Part shown: piece by piece, positions 8,506 through 16,898 of the stretch
Layout: each line of letters starts with the position of its first letter
Position numbering within the stretch: the first letter of the stretch is position 1
DNA from: Abyssibacter sp036156195
GTDB lineage: Bacteria; Pseudomonadota; Gammaproteobacteria; Nevskiales; OUC007
NCBI GenBank assembly: GCA_036156195.1
Contig: JAYZUZ010000011.1
Span: 372,001 to 436,000, forward strand
Reading direction: 5' to 3'
Length of the DNA: 64,000 nucleotides
Made by a program: the position numbers and the translations under genes
Notes under the pieces: model-generated
What the model was told of the DNA's origin: nothing
Database searches by the model: none
What the model saw: only the letters and a program-made list of their open reading frames with translations

Positions 8506-10173
8506 ATGTTCACACGCCCGCGGCAGCGACGCCTGGCCGCGCATCCGCTCACCGTGCTGATCGCGCTGCCGGTGTTGGCCGCGCTGGGCACGATGCTGCT
8601 GTCGCTGGCCCGACCCGACGCCGAAGTCTGGCGCTTCGTCGGCATGACCATGCTGCCGCAGGTGCTGCCCACGACCGCGCTGCTGGTGCTGATAACCGTC
8701 AGCCTGGCTGTGATGCTGGGAGTGGGCTGCGCCTGGCTGACGAGCTTGTACGAGTTCCCAGGGCGTCGGTGGCTCACCGCCGCTCTGGTGCTACCGCTGG
8801 CCATCCCGGCCTATCTGCTGGCCACGGTGTACATCGGCTGGTTCGACTATGCCGGACCCGTCCCCACCTGGCTGCGCAGCTGGCTGGGACCGTCGGCCAG
8901 CGTGCCACCCATTCGCTCCGTTGGGGGGGCGGCCGTGGTCCTGGCGCTGGGGCTTTATCCCTATGTGTTCCTGCTGGCACGCAATGCGTTTCTGTCGCAG
9001 GGCCGCCGGGCGCTGGAAGTCGCTGCATCGCTGGGCCTGGGGCCGGTCGCGGGCTTCTGGCGGATCGGACTGCCGCTGGCCCGGCCCTGGATCGCCGGCG
9101 GGGCGCTGCTAGTCATGATGGAAACGTTGGCTGATTTCGGTGCAGTCTCCGCGTTTAACGTCCGCACACTGACCACGGCGATTTACCAGAGCTGGTTTGC
9201 GCTGTTCTCTCTGGATGGTGCCCTGGCGCTGGCTTCCGTCCTCGTTGCCATCGCACTGGTTGTGGCCGCGCTGGAGCGCCGACAGCGACGCGAGCAGCGG
9301 TTTATCGGCGACGCGAGCATGCGAGGCATGCGCCGCAGCCCACTCACCGGCTGGCGGCGCTGGGGTGCCGCGGGCGCCTGTACCCTGGTGGTCATGGCAG
9401 GTGCCGTGGCCCCGCTGACCCAGCTGGGAATCTGGGCCTGGCAGCACCGGGCCGACATCGATGCACGACTGCTGGACTTTGCCTCGCACTCACTCTTGCT
9501 AGCAGCCATGGCGGCTGCGCTGCTGACAGTGCTGGGCCTGGGACTGGCCTGGGTACTCCGCCAGGACACCCGCGCCGGCACCCGCTGGCTTGGCCGTACG
9601 GCCACTGCAGGCTACGCCATTCCGGGCACCGTCCTGGCCGTGGCCTTGTTCGTCCCGCTGGCGGCCTTGTCGACTCTGCTGACGAGCGGGCTCGAAACGC
9701 TGGGCAACCCGGCCCGCATTGCGCTGCACACCGGCCTGGCCACCGTCCTGCTAGGCTACGCAGCCCGTTTTCTGACCGTGGCGACTCATCCGATTGAGGG
9801 CCAGCTGATGCGGGTGTCACCTGCCATGGAAGATGTTGCTCGCAGCCTGGGTTGCAACAACTGGCAGATCGCCCGCCGCGTTCACGCCCCGATGATTTCC
9901 GGCAGCCTGGTCACCGCAGCCATTCTGGTGTTTGTCGACGTCATGAAGGAATTGCCGCTCACGCTCATGACCCGCCCCTACGGCTGGGACACCTTGGCTG
10001 TGCGCGTGTTCGAGATGACAGCGGAGGGCGAATGGTCGCGTGCGGCAGTACCCGGCCTGAGCATTGTGCTGGCTGGCTTGGTTCCGGTGTTCTGGTTGGT
10101 CCAGGGCTCGGAACCGGGCCAGCAGACTCAGGCGCCGCCACTCGATCAACTGGCCGACGCCCATGCCGCTTAG
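8506..10173 (+). CDS. fbpB: Fe(III) ABC transporter permease (fused two-domain)
   Basis: A 555-aa inner-membrane permease with two homologous six-helix halves, each carrying the cytoplasmic coupling (EAA) loop. The first is AASLGLGPVAGFWRIGLP and the second is DVARSLGCNNWQIARRVHAP. Length and duplication match FbpB/SfuB/FutB. It starts 27 nt after fbpA and its stop overlaps the ATPase gene by 11 nt, so the three genes form one operon. It forms the channel through which FbpA-delivered ferric iron passes. Confidence 0.93.
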   Translation: MFTRPRQRRLAAHPLTVLIALPVLAALGTMLLSLARPDAEVWRFVGMTMLPQVLPTTALLVLITVSLAVMLGVGCAWLTSLYEFPGRRWLTAALVLPLAIPAYLLATVYIGWFDYAGPVPTWLRSWLGPSASVPPIRSVGGAAVVLALGLYPYVFLLARNAFLSQGRRALEVAASLGLGPVAGFWRIGLPLARPWIAGGALLVMMETLADFGAVSAFNVRTLTTAIYQSWFALFSLDGALALASVLVAIALVVAALERRQRREQRFIGDASMRGMRRSPLTGWRRWGAAGACTLVVMAGAVAPLTQLGIWAWQHRADIDARLLDFASHSLLLAAMAAALLTVLGLGLAWVLRQDTRAGTRWLGRTATAGYAIPGTVLAVALFVPLAALSTLLTSGLETLGNPARIALHTGLATVLLGYAARFLTVATHPIEGQLMRVSPAMEDVARSLGCNNWQIARRVHAPMISGSLVTAAILVFVDVMKELPLTLMTRPYGWDTLAVRVFEMTAEGEWSRAAVPGLSIVLAGLVPVFWLVQGSEPGQQTQAPPLDQLADAHAA

Positions 10174-11215
10174 CCTGACCGCCGTTCACAAGCGTTATGG
10201 AGCCACGCCGGTGCTCCATGACGTCTCACTGGAACTGGCAGCCGGCGAAATCGGCTGCGTGCTCGGTCCCAGCGGCTGTGGCAAGACTACGTTGCTGCGG
10301 CTCATCGCGGGGTTCGAACGACCGGACACGGGTCGGATCTTCAGTGGCAGCACCTTGCTGGCGGACGACACGCATTGGCTGCGACCCGAGCAGCGACGCA
10401 TTGGTATGGTCTTCCAGGATCACGCCCTACTGCCCCACCTGAGCGTCGCGGGCAATGTCGGTTTCGGCCTGCGCCACCTGGATCGACAGCGTCGCGAGCA
10501 ACGCGTCGCCTGGGCATTGGAACTGGTCGGGCTGGCAGCCTATGCCGAGGCCTACCCGCATGCGCTATCCGGAGGTCAGGCGCAGCGGGTTGCCCTGGCG
10601 CGTTCGCTGGCGCCTGCGCCGCAAATGATTCTGCTGGACGAACCGTTCTCGAACCTGGACACCGAGCTCCGAGAGCGCCTGTCGCAGGAAGTCCGTGAAA
10701 TCCTCAAGGCGGCCGGCATGACGGCACTGATGGTCACGCATGATCAGCTCGAAGCCTTTGCCGTCGCCGATCGGATCGCCGTGATGTCGGCGGGCCGCAT
10801 CCAGCAGTGGGACAGCCCCTACAACCTGTACCACCGCCCGGCGAATCGCTTTGTCGCGCGCTTTGTCGGTGAGGGCGTCCTGTTGCCCGGCCGCCCGGTG
10901 GAGCCCGACGGCGTCGATACCGAGCTGGGACGACTGCGCGGAGAGCGAGTGGGTGCGACCAGCGAGACCGTGGACGTGCTGCTGCGCCCGGATGACATCA
11001 TCCATGACGACGCCAGCCCGCAACAGGCGGTGGTCAGACGCAAGGCATTTCGTGGTGCACAGATTCTCTACACGCTCGAGCTGCCCAGCGGTGCACGTGT
11101 GCTGTCACTCGTGCCCAGCCACCACAATCACCGCATCGGCGAACCCATCGGTATTCGCATGGCCACCGATCACGTGGTGGTGTTCCCCCGCGAATCCGAT
11201 GCCGCGCCAGCCTGA
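10163..11215 (+). CDS. fbpC: Fe(III) ABC transporter ATP-binding protein
   Basis: A 350-aa ATPase. Walker A is GPSGCGKTT, the signature is LSGGQAQR, Walker B is MILLDEP, and the switch His is in VTHDQLEA. A C-terminal TOBE-type regulatory domain (residues ~240-350) is typical of FbpC/PotA-like ATPases. It overlaps fbpB by 11 nt, implying coupled translation. Its 3' end overlaps the convergent Popeye-like gene by 46 nt. Some FbpC proteins bind iron in the C-terminal domain to shut off transport; whether this one does cannot be told. Confidence 0.93.
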   Translation: MPLSLTAVHKRYGATPVLHDVSLELAAGEIGCVLGPSGCGKTTLLRLIAGFERPDTGRIFSGSTLLADDTHWLRPEQRRIGMVFQDHALLPHLSVAGNVGFGLRHLDRQRREQRVAWALELVGLAAYAEAYPHALSGGQAQRVALARSLAPAPQMILLDEPFSNLDTELRERLSQEVREILKAAGMTALMVTHDQLEAFAVADRIAVMSAGRIQQWDSPYNLYHRPANRFVARFVGEGVLLPGRPVEPDGVDTELGRLRGERVGATSETVDVLLRPDDIIHDDASPQQAVVRRKAFRGAQILYTLELPSGARVLSLVPSHHNHRIGEPIGIRMATDHVVVFPRESDAAPA

Positions 11216-11853
11216 GCATCCACCTGCCGGATCTTGCGGACCAGGTCGCGGCCAATGGCAGCCTGCAGTTTGCTCCACAACGCGGGTTTGTGACGCTTGA
11301 TTCGGTCCAGGGTTGTGCGGGACCAGGCGCGATACGTCACTGGCTCATCGGCAACAACCGACGCCGATGTCGGCTCCTGCGTCAGGTAGCTCATCTCGGC
11401 GACCAGCCGGCCCGGTCCCAATCGGGCGACCTCCTGGCCATGTACCAGCACCCGCACTTCGCCCGCTACCAGCAGAATGAGCCGCTCGTTGGAGACACCC
11501 TCTGCCAGCAGCTCTCCCGTCACGTCTTGTACCTCCTGGGCGCGCCGCCATAGCCCGAGAAACTCCGGCACGGTCATGACATCGAAATTCAGTGCATGAA
11601 TCGCGGCCAGTGGCTCCGGCAGCTTGACCGAGCGCCGCTCCAGCAGGATACGGATGACCTGCACGATATTGATCACCACGAACAAGGCATTCCACGCGGC
11701 GACGTTGACCGCATCCGCGTGCAAGGCGTACGTGCACAGCAGGGACTGGGCCACAATGAGCGTGGCCCGCAGCCACAGCATGTCCCTGGCCAGCAGCGCC
11801 AGCAACATCAGCCCGTAGCCCATATTCACATAGACGGTATCCAGCGAAATCAC
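11170..11853 (-). CDS. Popeye-like membrane protein with cyclic-nucleotide-binding-type domain
   Basis: A 227-aa protein with three N-terminal transmembrane segments (~residues 8-70), including the pattern LARDMLWLRATLIVAQSLLC, then WNALFVVINIVQVIRILLERR. A cytoplasmic cNMP-binding-like jelly roll follows (~80-215, with LLAEGVSNERLILLVAGEVRV). This arrangement matches bacterial Popeye-domain proteins. The usual cAMP-binding phosphate cassette (G-E-x-x-x-R-A) is not seen; its place is taken by LVAEMSYLTQEPTSASVV, so the ligand is uncertain. The GTG start overlaps the stop of the small lipoprotein gene (GTGA). Confidence 0.8.
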   Translation of the reverse strand: MISLDTVYVNMGYGLMLLALLARDMLWLRATLIVAQSLLCTYALHADAVNVAAWNALFVVINIVQVIRILLERRSVKLPEPLAAIHALNFDVMTVPEFLGLWRRAQEVQDVTGELLAEGVSNERLILLVAGEVRVLVHGQEVARLGPGRLVAEMSYLTQEPTSASVVADEPVTYRAWSRTTLDRIKRHKPALWSKLQAAIGRDLVRKIRQVDAQAGAASDSRGNTTT

Positions 11854-12086
11854 TGATAGCGCTCCAGCAAGGCCTCACAGGCCGGCCCCCGTCGATCCAT
11901 GTCACAGGTGGCGCGGATGAGTCCGCAGCGCCGAGCAGGCACGACACGCCCGGCCTGAGCCTGCGACGTCTGTTCCTGCTGCGTGCGCTGGCAGTTGCGT
12001 TCCGCACGCGCAACCTCGTCGCGGGCCAGTTCGCAGCCCGGCAGCAGGGCCAGCCCGAGAACCGCCACCAGATACGGCGCCTTCAT
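11850..12086 (-). CDS. small cysteine-containing lipoprotein
   Basis: A 78-aa protein with lipobox LALLPGCELA (Cys18) and four further cysteines in the mature part (NCQ, RRCG, ATCD, PACE), probably forming disulfides in the periplasm. GGTGAG lies 5 nt before the ATG. Its stop overlaps the GTG of the Popeye-like gene, so the two are co-translated. Function unknown; it may be a partner of the membrane protein. Confidence 0.7.
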   Translation of the reverse strand: MKAPYLVAVLGLALLPGCELARDEVARAERNCQRTQQEQTSQAQAGRVVPARRCGLIRATCDMDRRGPACEALLERYQ

Positions 12087-12573
12087 GCTTCTCACCGTTG
12101 CTGGGTCAGCCTGGCGACACGCCACGGCCCACTACATCTAGCTGGGCCAGGGGTGCACGTCGGCACAACGGGGGCAACGCACGAATCAAAGGCATCACGC
12201 GACGTTAGCACAGCGCACACCCCGCACCGCCTTGGGTTGATCGGAAACAGGCCAGCGGCAGACAAACCCGAAGTAAATCCTGACAAAACATCGCTAAGTC
12301 ACTGCCAGCACGAACATTTTCCACGCTACCCACAGAACCTGTGGATAAGCATGTGGAAAGAACTTCAGCAAGTGGCCAAAACCGGCTTGTTTGCGGGCAA
12401 TCCTGCGGGTCGGTCAACTTGTAACCAATTTGAAATGCCATTGAAAAAACAACAAGTTAAGTTTGTCCACCCCTGAGACGACAGACGGCTGCACCAGCTC
12501 GGTGCCTCGCCGTAATGTTGCAACGCAACACTGTGCATAAGTCAAGCCGCCCTCGGGTGCTAGACTGCGCGCC
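12087..12573. other. 487-bp non-coding divergent intergenic region
   Basis: It lies between the divergent small-lipoprotein and thiD starts, is lower in GC than its surroundings, and has no convincing coding frame. It holds a nested inverted repeat at 12318-12359: an outer arm pair TTTCCAC/GTGGAAA enclosing CCACAG-aac-CTGTGG. Inside this is TGTGGATAA (12340-12348), the reverse complement of a perfect DnaA box. A THI-box riboswitch was looked for upstream of thiD and not found. Confidence 0.6.
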
Positions 12574-13332
12574 ATGACGCCCGTTGTGCTAGTGATATCG
12601 GGCCACGATCCCAGCGGCGGCGCGGGATTGGTGGCTGACATACAGTCTGTTTCGGCCTGCGGGGCCCACCCGACGCTCGCGATCTCCGCGCTCACGGAGC
12701 AAGACACCCGCAACGCCTACGCGGTGTTCCCCGTTCCCGTTCCTCAGTTGCTCGCTCAGATCCAGCGCGTGGTGGCAGACATCCGCCCGCAAGCCATCAA
12801 AATCGGACTGCTACCGAACCCGACCATCGCGCAGTCGCTGCTACCGGTGCTTGATCGCCTGGCCGATGTGCCACTGGTGCTTGACCCGGTCCTGATCGCC
12901 TCCGGCGGAGGCACGCTGGCAGATGCGGATCTCACGCCCCTGCTGCGGGAAGCGCTCATCCCGCGGGCCACCGTCGTGACGCCAAACCTGCCGGAAGCCC
13001 AGGCGTTGACCGGCTGCCCCGACCCTGTCGAGGCCGGGCATGCGCTGGTCGGCATGGGCGCATGCTGGGCGCTGGTCACTGGCGGAGATGCCGCCACACC
13101 GGATGTGGCCAATCATCTGATCGGTCCGGAATGCATAACCACCCGTTGGCCCCGGCGGCCCGGTTCGTTTCACGGCACGGGCTGCACGCTCGCCTCCGCG
13201 CTCGCCGCCGGGCTGGCATTGGGCCGCTCCGTGCCGGAAGCCGCGCTGGCCGCTCAGCAGTTCGTCGACCGCGCGCTCTCGACAGCGCTTCGACCCGGCC
13301 GTGGCCAGGCGATCCCCCACCGACAACGATGA
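12574..13332 (+). CDS. thiD: hydroxymethylpyrimidine/phosphomethylpyrimidine kinase
   Basis: A 252-aa ribokinase-fold enzyme that phosphorylates HMP and HMP-P to HMP-PP for thiamin synthesis in the cytoplasm. Family features are VVLVISGHDPSGGAGLVADI at the N-terminus and the anion-hole/catalytic segment FHGTGCTLASALAA near the C-terminus (general base Asp replaced in this motif by the family's Cys-type G-T-G-C). It heads an overlapping gene chain: its TGA shares ATGA with thiE. No upstream TPP riboswitch was found. Confidence 0.94.
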   Translation: MTPVVLVISGHDPSGGAGLVADIQSVSACGAHPTLAISALTEQDTRNAYAVFPVPVPQLLAQIQRVVADIRPQAIKIGLLPNPTIAQSLLPVLDRLADVPLVLDPVLIASGGGTLADADLTPLLREALIPRATVVTPNLPEAQALTGCPDPVEAGHALVGMGACWALVTGGDAATPDVANHLIGPECITTRWPRRPGSFHGTGCTLASALAAGLALGRSVPEAALAAQQFVDRALSTALRPGRGQAIPHRQR

Positions 13333-13952
13333 TCAGCGCCTCGCGTTGGCGCCAGGGCGCCTACCCCATCACGCCCACCGGCTGGGAGAACGCGGCACTG
13401 CTAGCCGCCTGCGAAGCGGTGCTCAGTGCCCGGCCGGCGCTGCTGCAATACCGAGCCAAGCCCGGTCCGGACGCGGGGCTGGCGCGCCAACTACGCCAGC
13501 GTTGTGTGTCGGCCGGTGTCCCGCTACTGATCAACGACGATCTGGCGCTGGCCCATGCATTGGGTACGGGCGTGCATCTGGGGCGTGACGACGGCGACGT
13601 GGCCGCGGCCCGGACACAACTGGGCCCCGACGCCATCATCGGCGTGTCGGTTTATGACGATATCGACCGCGCACAGGCCGCCGTCGCTGCCGGTGCGAGC
13701 TATGTCTCGTTCGGGCGCTTTTTCGCATCCCGGACCAAGCCATCGGCCACGCCGGTTCAGCCTGATATTCTTGTGACGGCCCGGGCCCGTCTGTCAGTGC
13801 CAATTGCCGTGATCGGCGGTATTACGCCGGATAATGCTGCACCACTAGTAGCACGCGGCGCCCATTTGCTGGCCAGTGTCGAAGGCATCTTCGGCGCGGC
13901 AGACCCGGCTCGGGCCGTGCATTCATTTCAAGCCCTGCTGGGACAACCATGA
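13329..13952 (+). CDS. thiE: thiamine phosphate synthase
   Basis: A 207-aa TIM-barrel enzyme joining HMP-PP and thiazole phosphate to give thiamin monophosphate. Recognisable are QYRAK near residue 42, LLINDDLALAHALGTGVHLG with the metal/pyrophosphate Asp residues, IGVSVYD, the FASRTKPSA loop and the GGITPDN phosphate-binding loop. The N-terminal strand reads YPITP rather than the common LYLVT. The ATG overlaps the thiD stop by ATGA and the stop overlaps hemL the same way. Confidence 0.93.
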   Translation: MISASRWRQGAYPITPTGWENAALLAACEAVLSARPALLQYRAKPGPDAGLARQLRQRCVSAGVPLLINDDLALAHALGTGVHLGRDDGDVAAARTQLGPDAIIGVSVYDDIDRAQAAVAAGASYVSFGRFFASRTKPSATPVQPDILVTARARLSVPIAVIGGITPDNAAPLVARGAHLLASVEGIFGAADPARAVHSFQALLGQP

Positions 13953-15223
13953 CGCAATCCGAATCCCTGTTTGAACGCGCCCAGCGCGTCATCCCCGGGG
14001 GAGTCAACTCTCCCGTCCGTGCCTTTAAAGGTGTGGGCGGTACACCCCGTTTTATCGATCGCGCAGCAGGCGCCTACATCTGGGATGCCGACGGTCAGCG
14101 GTACATCGACTATGTCGGCTCATGGGGCCCCATGATTCTCGGCCATGCCCACCCTGAAGTCATCGCAGCCGTTCGCGAGCAAGCGGGGCGCGGCCTGTCC
14201 TACGGCGCCCCAACAGCGCTCGAATGTGACCTGGCCGAGCAGCTCTGCGCCTGCGTGCCCTCCATGGAACAAGTCCGACTCGTGAACTCGGGTACCGAGG
14301 CGACGATGACGGCGATACGGCTGGCGCGTGGTGCGACCGGGCGCGACGCGATCATCAAATTCGAAGGCAATTACCATGGCCATGCCGACTCGCTACTGGT
14401 CAAGGCCGGGTCTGGCGCCCTGACCCTAGGCGTGCCCAGCTCGCCCGGCATACCTGCCGATATCGCCAAGCACACCTTGACCGCCACCTTTAACGATCTT
14501 GACTCCGTGCGCTTGCTGTTCGAGACGCAGGGGGCCGAGATTGCCGGCATCATCGTCGAGCCGATCGCAGGCAACATGAACTTCGTCAAGCCCGCCGAAG
14601 GGTTTCTCCAGGGGCTGCGCGAGCTCTGCGACGCCTACGGCAGCATCCTGATCTTTGACGAGGTCATGACCGGCTTTCGTGTCGCTCTCGGCGGCGCCCA
14701 AGCGGTGTACGGCGTACGACCCGACCTCACCACCTTGGGCAAGGTCATCGGCGGCGGCCTGCCGGTCGGCGCGCTCGGTGGACGACGCGACCTGATGGAG
14801 CAGCTCGCCCCCACCGGCCCGGTGTACCAGGCGGGCACTCTGTCGGGGAATCCGCTGGCCACTGCCGCAGGCCTGGCCACCCTGCGCTTGCTGCAGGCGC
14901 CTGGGTTCTACGACGCATTAGAGGAGCAAACAGCCCGCTTGGTCCAGGGGCTGGTCGCCCATGCAGCCGGCGCCGGCGTGACACTCCAGGGCGACTGGCA
15001 AGGCGGCATGTTCGGCCTGTACATGACCGACCAGCCGGTGCGCAGCTACGCCGATGTCGTGAACTGCGATGCGGAGGGCTTTGGTCGTTTCTTCCACGCC
15101 ATGTTGAAACGCGGCATCTATCTGGCCCCATCGGCGTTCGAAGCCGGATTCGTTTCGGCCGCGCACACACGCGACGATATCGACCAGACCATCGAAGCTG
15201 CTCGTTCGGTGTGGACAGCATGA
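13949..15223 (+). CDS. hemL: glutamate-1-semialdehyde 2,1-aminomutase
   Basis: A 424-aa PLP enzyme that makes 5-aminolevulinate from glutamate-1-semialdehyde in the C5 heme pathway. The PLP lysine is K265 in TLGKVIGGGLP. Other signatures are LVNSGTEATMTAIRLARG (phosphate binding), FEGNYHGHAD, and the pocket Asp in LIFDEVMTGFR. Length equals the family norm. ATGA overlaps on both sides place it between thiE and ftsY. Presence of HemL means the C5 route is used, and the product feeds heme a synthesis by CtaB/CtaA encoded nearby. Confidence 0.96.
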   Translation: MTQSESLFERAQRVIPGGVNSPVRAFKGVGGTPRFIDRAAGAYIWDADGQRYIDYVGSWGPMILGHAHPEVIAAVREQAGRGLSYGAPTALECDLAEQLCACVPSMEQVRLVNSGTEATMTAIRLARGATGRDAIIKFEGNYHGHADSLLVKAGSGALTLGVPSSPGIPADIAKHTLTATFNDLDSVRLLFETQGAEIAGIIVEPIAGNMNFVKPAEGFLQGLRELCDAYGSILIFDEVMTGFRVALGGAQAVYGVRPDLTTLGKVIGGGLPVGALGGRRDLMEQLAPTGPVYQAGTLSGNPLATAAGLATLRLLQAPGFYDALEEQTARLVQGLVAHAAGAGVTLQGDWQGGMFGLYMTDQPVRSYADVVNCDAEGFGRFFHAMLKRGIYLAPSAFEAGFVSAAHTRDDIDQTIEAARSVWTA

Positions 15224-16158
15224 CCGGCGAAGACCGCGGGGGATTCGTCACACGCCTGCGCGCGAAGATCAACAAGGGTGATTCCTGGCTGACCTACGAC
15301 CTAGCCAACCTGCTCCCAGGCCAGGGACTCGACGACGATGCACTGGAAGAGCTGGAAACCCGGTTGCTGACATCCGACGTCGGCGTCGAGGCGACGATGG
15401 CGATTGTTGATCACCTGCGCGCGGAGGCCAACGCCGGCCGCATCCGCAACGCCGATGCGTTGCGCAAGGCGATTGCACAGGTCATGGGCGGGCTGCTGGA
15501 ACCCGTCTCCCAACCCCTGGATATTCCCGACTTTATCCGGCCGTACATCATTCTGATGGTTGGCGTGAACGGCGCGGGCAAGACCACAACCATCGGCAAG
15601 CTCGCGCGGCGACTGCAGCAGGAAGGCAAATCCGTGATGCTGGCCGCAGGCGATACGTTCCGTGCCGCAGCGGTGGAGCAGCTCAAGACCTGGGGCGAAC
15701 GCAATCAGGTGCCGGTGATTGCCCAGGGGCAGAATGCCGATTCCGCCTCCGTCATCTTTGATGCCGTGCAGGCAGCCAAGGGTCGTGGCATCGATGTCAT
15801 CATCGCTGACACGGCCGGTCGCCTGCATACACAGGGCCACCTGATGGAGGAACTACGCAAGATCAAGCGCGTGGTGCAGAAGCACGACGCCTACGCGCCC
15901 CATGAGGTGATGCTGGTCGTCGACGCGACAACCGGCAACAATGCACTCAACCAGGCCGTACAGTTTCATGAGGCCGTTGGCTTGACCGGCATCACCGTCA
16001 CCAAACTGGACGGAACCGCCCGAGGCGGCATCGTGTTTGCGATCGCCAAGCGGCTGGGCTTGCCCATTCGTTTCGTGGGTGTGGGCGAGTCTGCAGAGGA
16101 CCTGGGTGAGTTCAATGCCCAGGCGTTCATCAACGCGATGTTTGAGCCTGTCGCCTAG
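15220..16158 (+). CDS. ftsY: signal recognition particle receptor FtsY
   Basis: A 312-aa SRP-receptor GTPase that docks ribosome-SRP complexes at the membrane. The P-loop is GVNGAGKTTT (115-124), G2 is GDTFRAAA, G3 is DTAGRLH, and G4 is TKLDGTARGG. The start is an ATG in an ATGA overlap with the hemL stop. This gives a short protein whose NG domain begins almost at once, so the long acidic A domain of the E. coli protein is absent; a GTG 9 nt upstream would add only three residues. Confidence 0.95.
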   Translation: MTGEDRGGFVTRLRAKINKGDSWLTYDLANLLPGQGLDDDALEELETRLLTSDVGVEATMAIVDHLRAEANAGRIRNADALRKAIAQVMGGLLEPVSQPLDIPDFIRPYIILMVGVNGAGKTTTIGKLARRLQQEGKSVMLAAGDTFRAAAVEQLKTWGERNQVPVIAQGQNADSASVIFDAVQAAKGRGIDVIIADTAGRLHTQGHLMEELRKIKRVVQKHDAYAPHEVMLVVDATTGNNALNQAVQFHEAVGLTGITVTKLDGTARGGIVFAIAKRLGLPIRFVGVGESAEDLGEFNAQAFINAMFEPVA

Positions 16159-16199
16159 CACTCCTCGCTGGCGCCAGGGAGATTCAGGGAAGAATCGAC

Positions 16200-16898
16200 A
16201 TGGGTGACATTGTCTACCTCCACCGGGTCTCAAAACGCTACCCGGGCGGGCATGACGCATTGAACGACGTCACGCTCACGCTGGAGCAGGGTGAGATGGC
16301 GTTTCTCACCGGGCATTCCGGCGCTGGCAAATCCACGCTGCTCAAGCTGATCGCGCTGATCGAACGCCCCAGCCGCGGCCAGGTCGTGGTCAATAGCCAG
16401 AACATCGCCCAGGTGCGCCGGCACCAGGTTGCTAAATACCGACGCAATGTCGGTGTCATTTTCCAGAACTTCAACCTGCTCAACGACCGCACGGTATTCG
16501 ACAACGTGGCACTGCCGCTGGTGATTCGCGGTGAAACGCGGCACACGATTGCGCGCCGGGTGCGCGCTGCGCTGGATACAGTCGGCCTGCTGGAGAAGGA
16601 ACGCCAGTATCCGCTGGTCCTGTCCGGCGGCGAGCAGCAACGCGTGGGCATTGCCCGGGCGATCGTCGCCAAGCCGCCACTGATCCTGGCCGATGAGCCC
16701 ACAGGCAACCTGGACCCCGCCCTATCCGCTGAAATCATGGAACTGTTTCAACGGTTCAACGAAGTGGGTGTCTCGCTGCTCATCGCCACACATGATGTGG
16801 AGCTGATCCGGTCGCTGCCCTACCGCGAGATCGCCCTGCAGGGTGGCCGTGTCCTGGATCGGGCAGCCGCCGCTCCGCATGAGTCCAGCCCGTCATGA
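16200..16898 (+). CDS. ftsE: cell division ATP-binding protein FtsE
   Basis: A 232-aa ABC ATPase that acts with FtsX at the septum to control amidase activation. Walker A is GHSGAGKST, the signature is LSGGEQQR, Walker B is LILADEP, and the switch His is in IATHDVE. AGGGAAG lies about 8 nt before the ATG. It follows ftsY after 41 nt and overlaps ftsX by ATGA. Confidence 0.95.
   Translation: MGDIVYLHRVSKRYPGGHDALNDVTLTLEQGEMAFLTGHSGAGKSTLLKLIALIERPSRGQVVVNSQNIAQVRRHQVAKYRRNVGVIFQNFNLLNDRTVFDNVALPLVIRGETRHTIARRVRAALDTVGLLEKERQYPLVLSGGEQQRVGIARAIVAKPPLILADEPTGNLDPALSAEIMELFQRFNEVGVSLLIATHDVELIRSLPYREIALQGGRVLDRAAAAPHESSPS

Noticed and set aside
12318..12359. Chromosomal replication origin
   Set aside because: Only one perfect DnaA box is present, there is no AT-rich unwinding element with repeats, and no dnaA, dnaN, gyrB or rpmH is nearby.
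12087..12573. TPP riboswitch upstream of thiD
   Set aside because: A CCTGAGA string occurs near 12473, but the partner conserved segments of the THI box (ACCCTTGAACCTGATC-type) are not present downstream.
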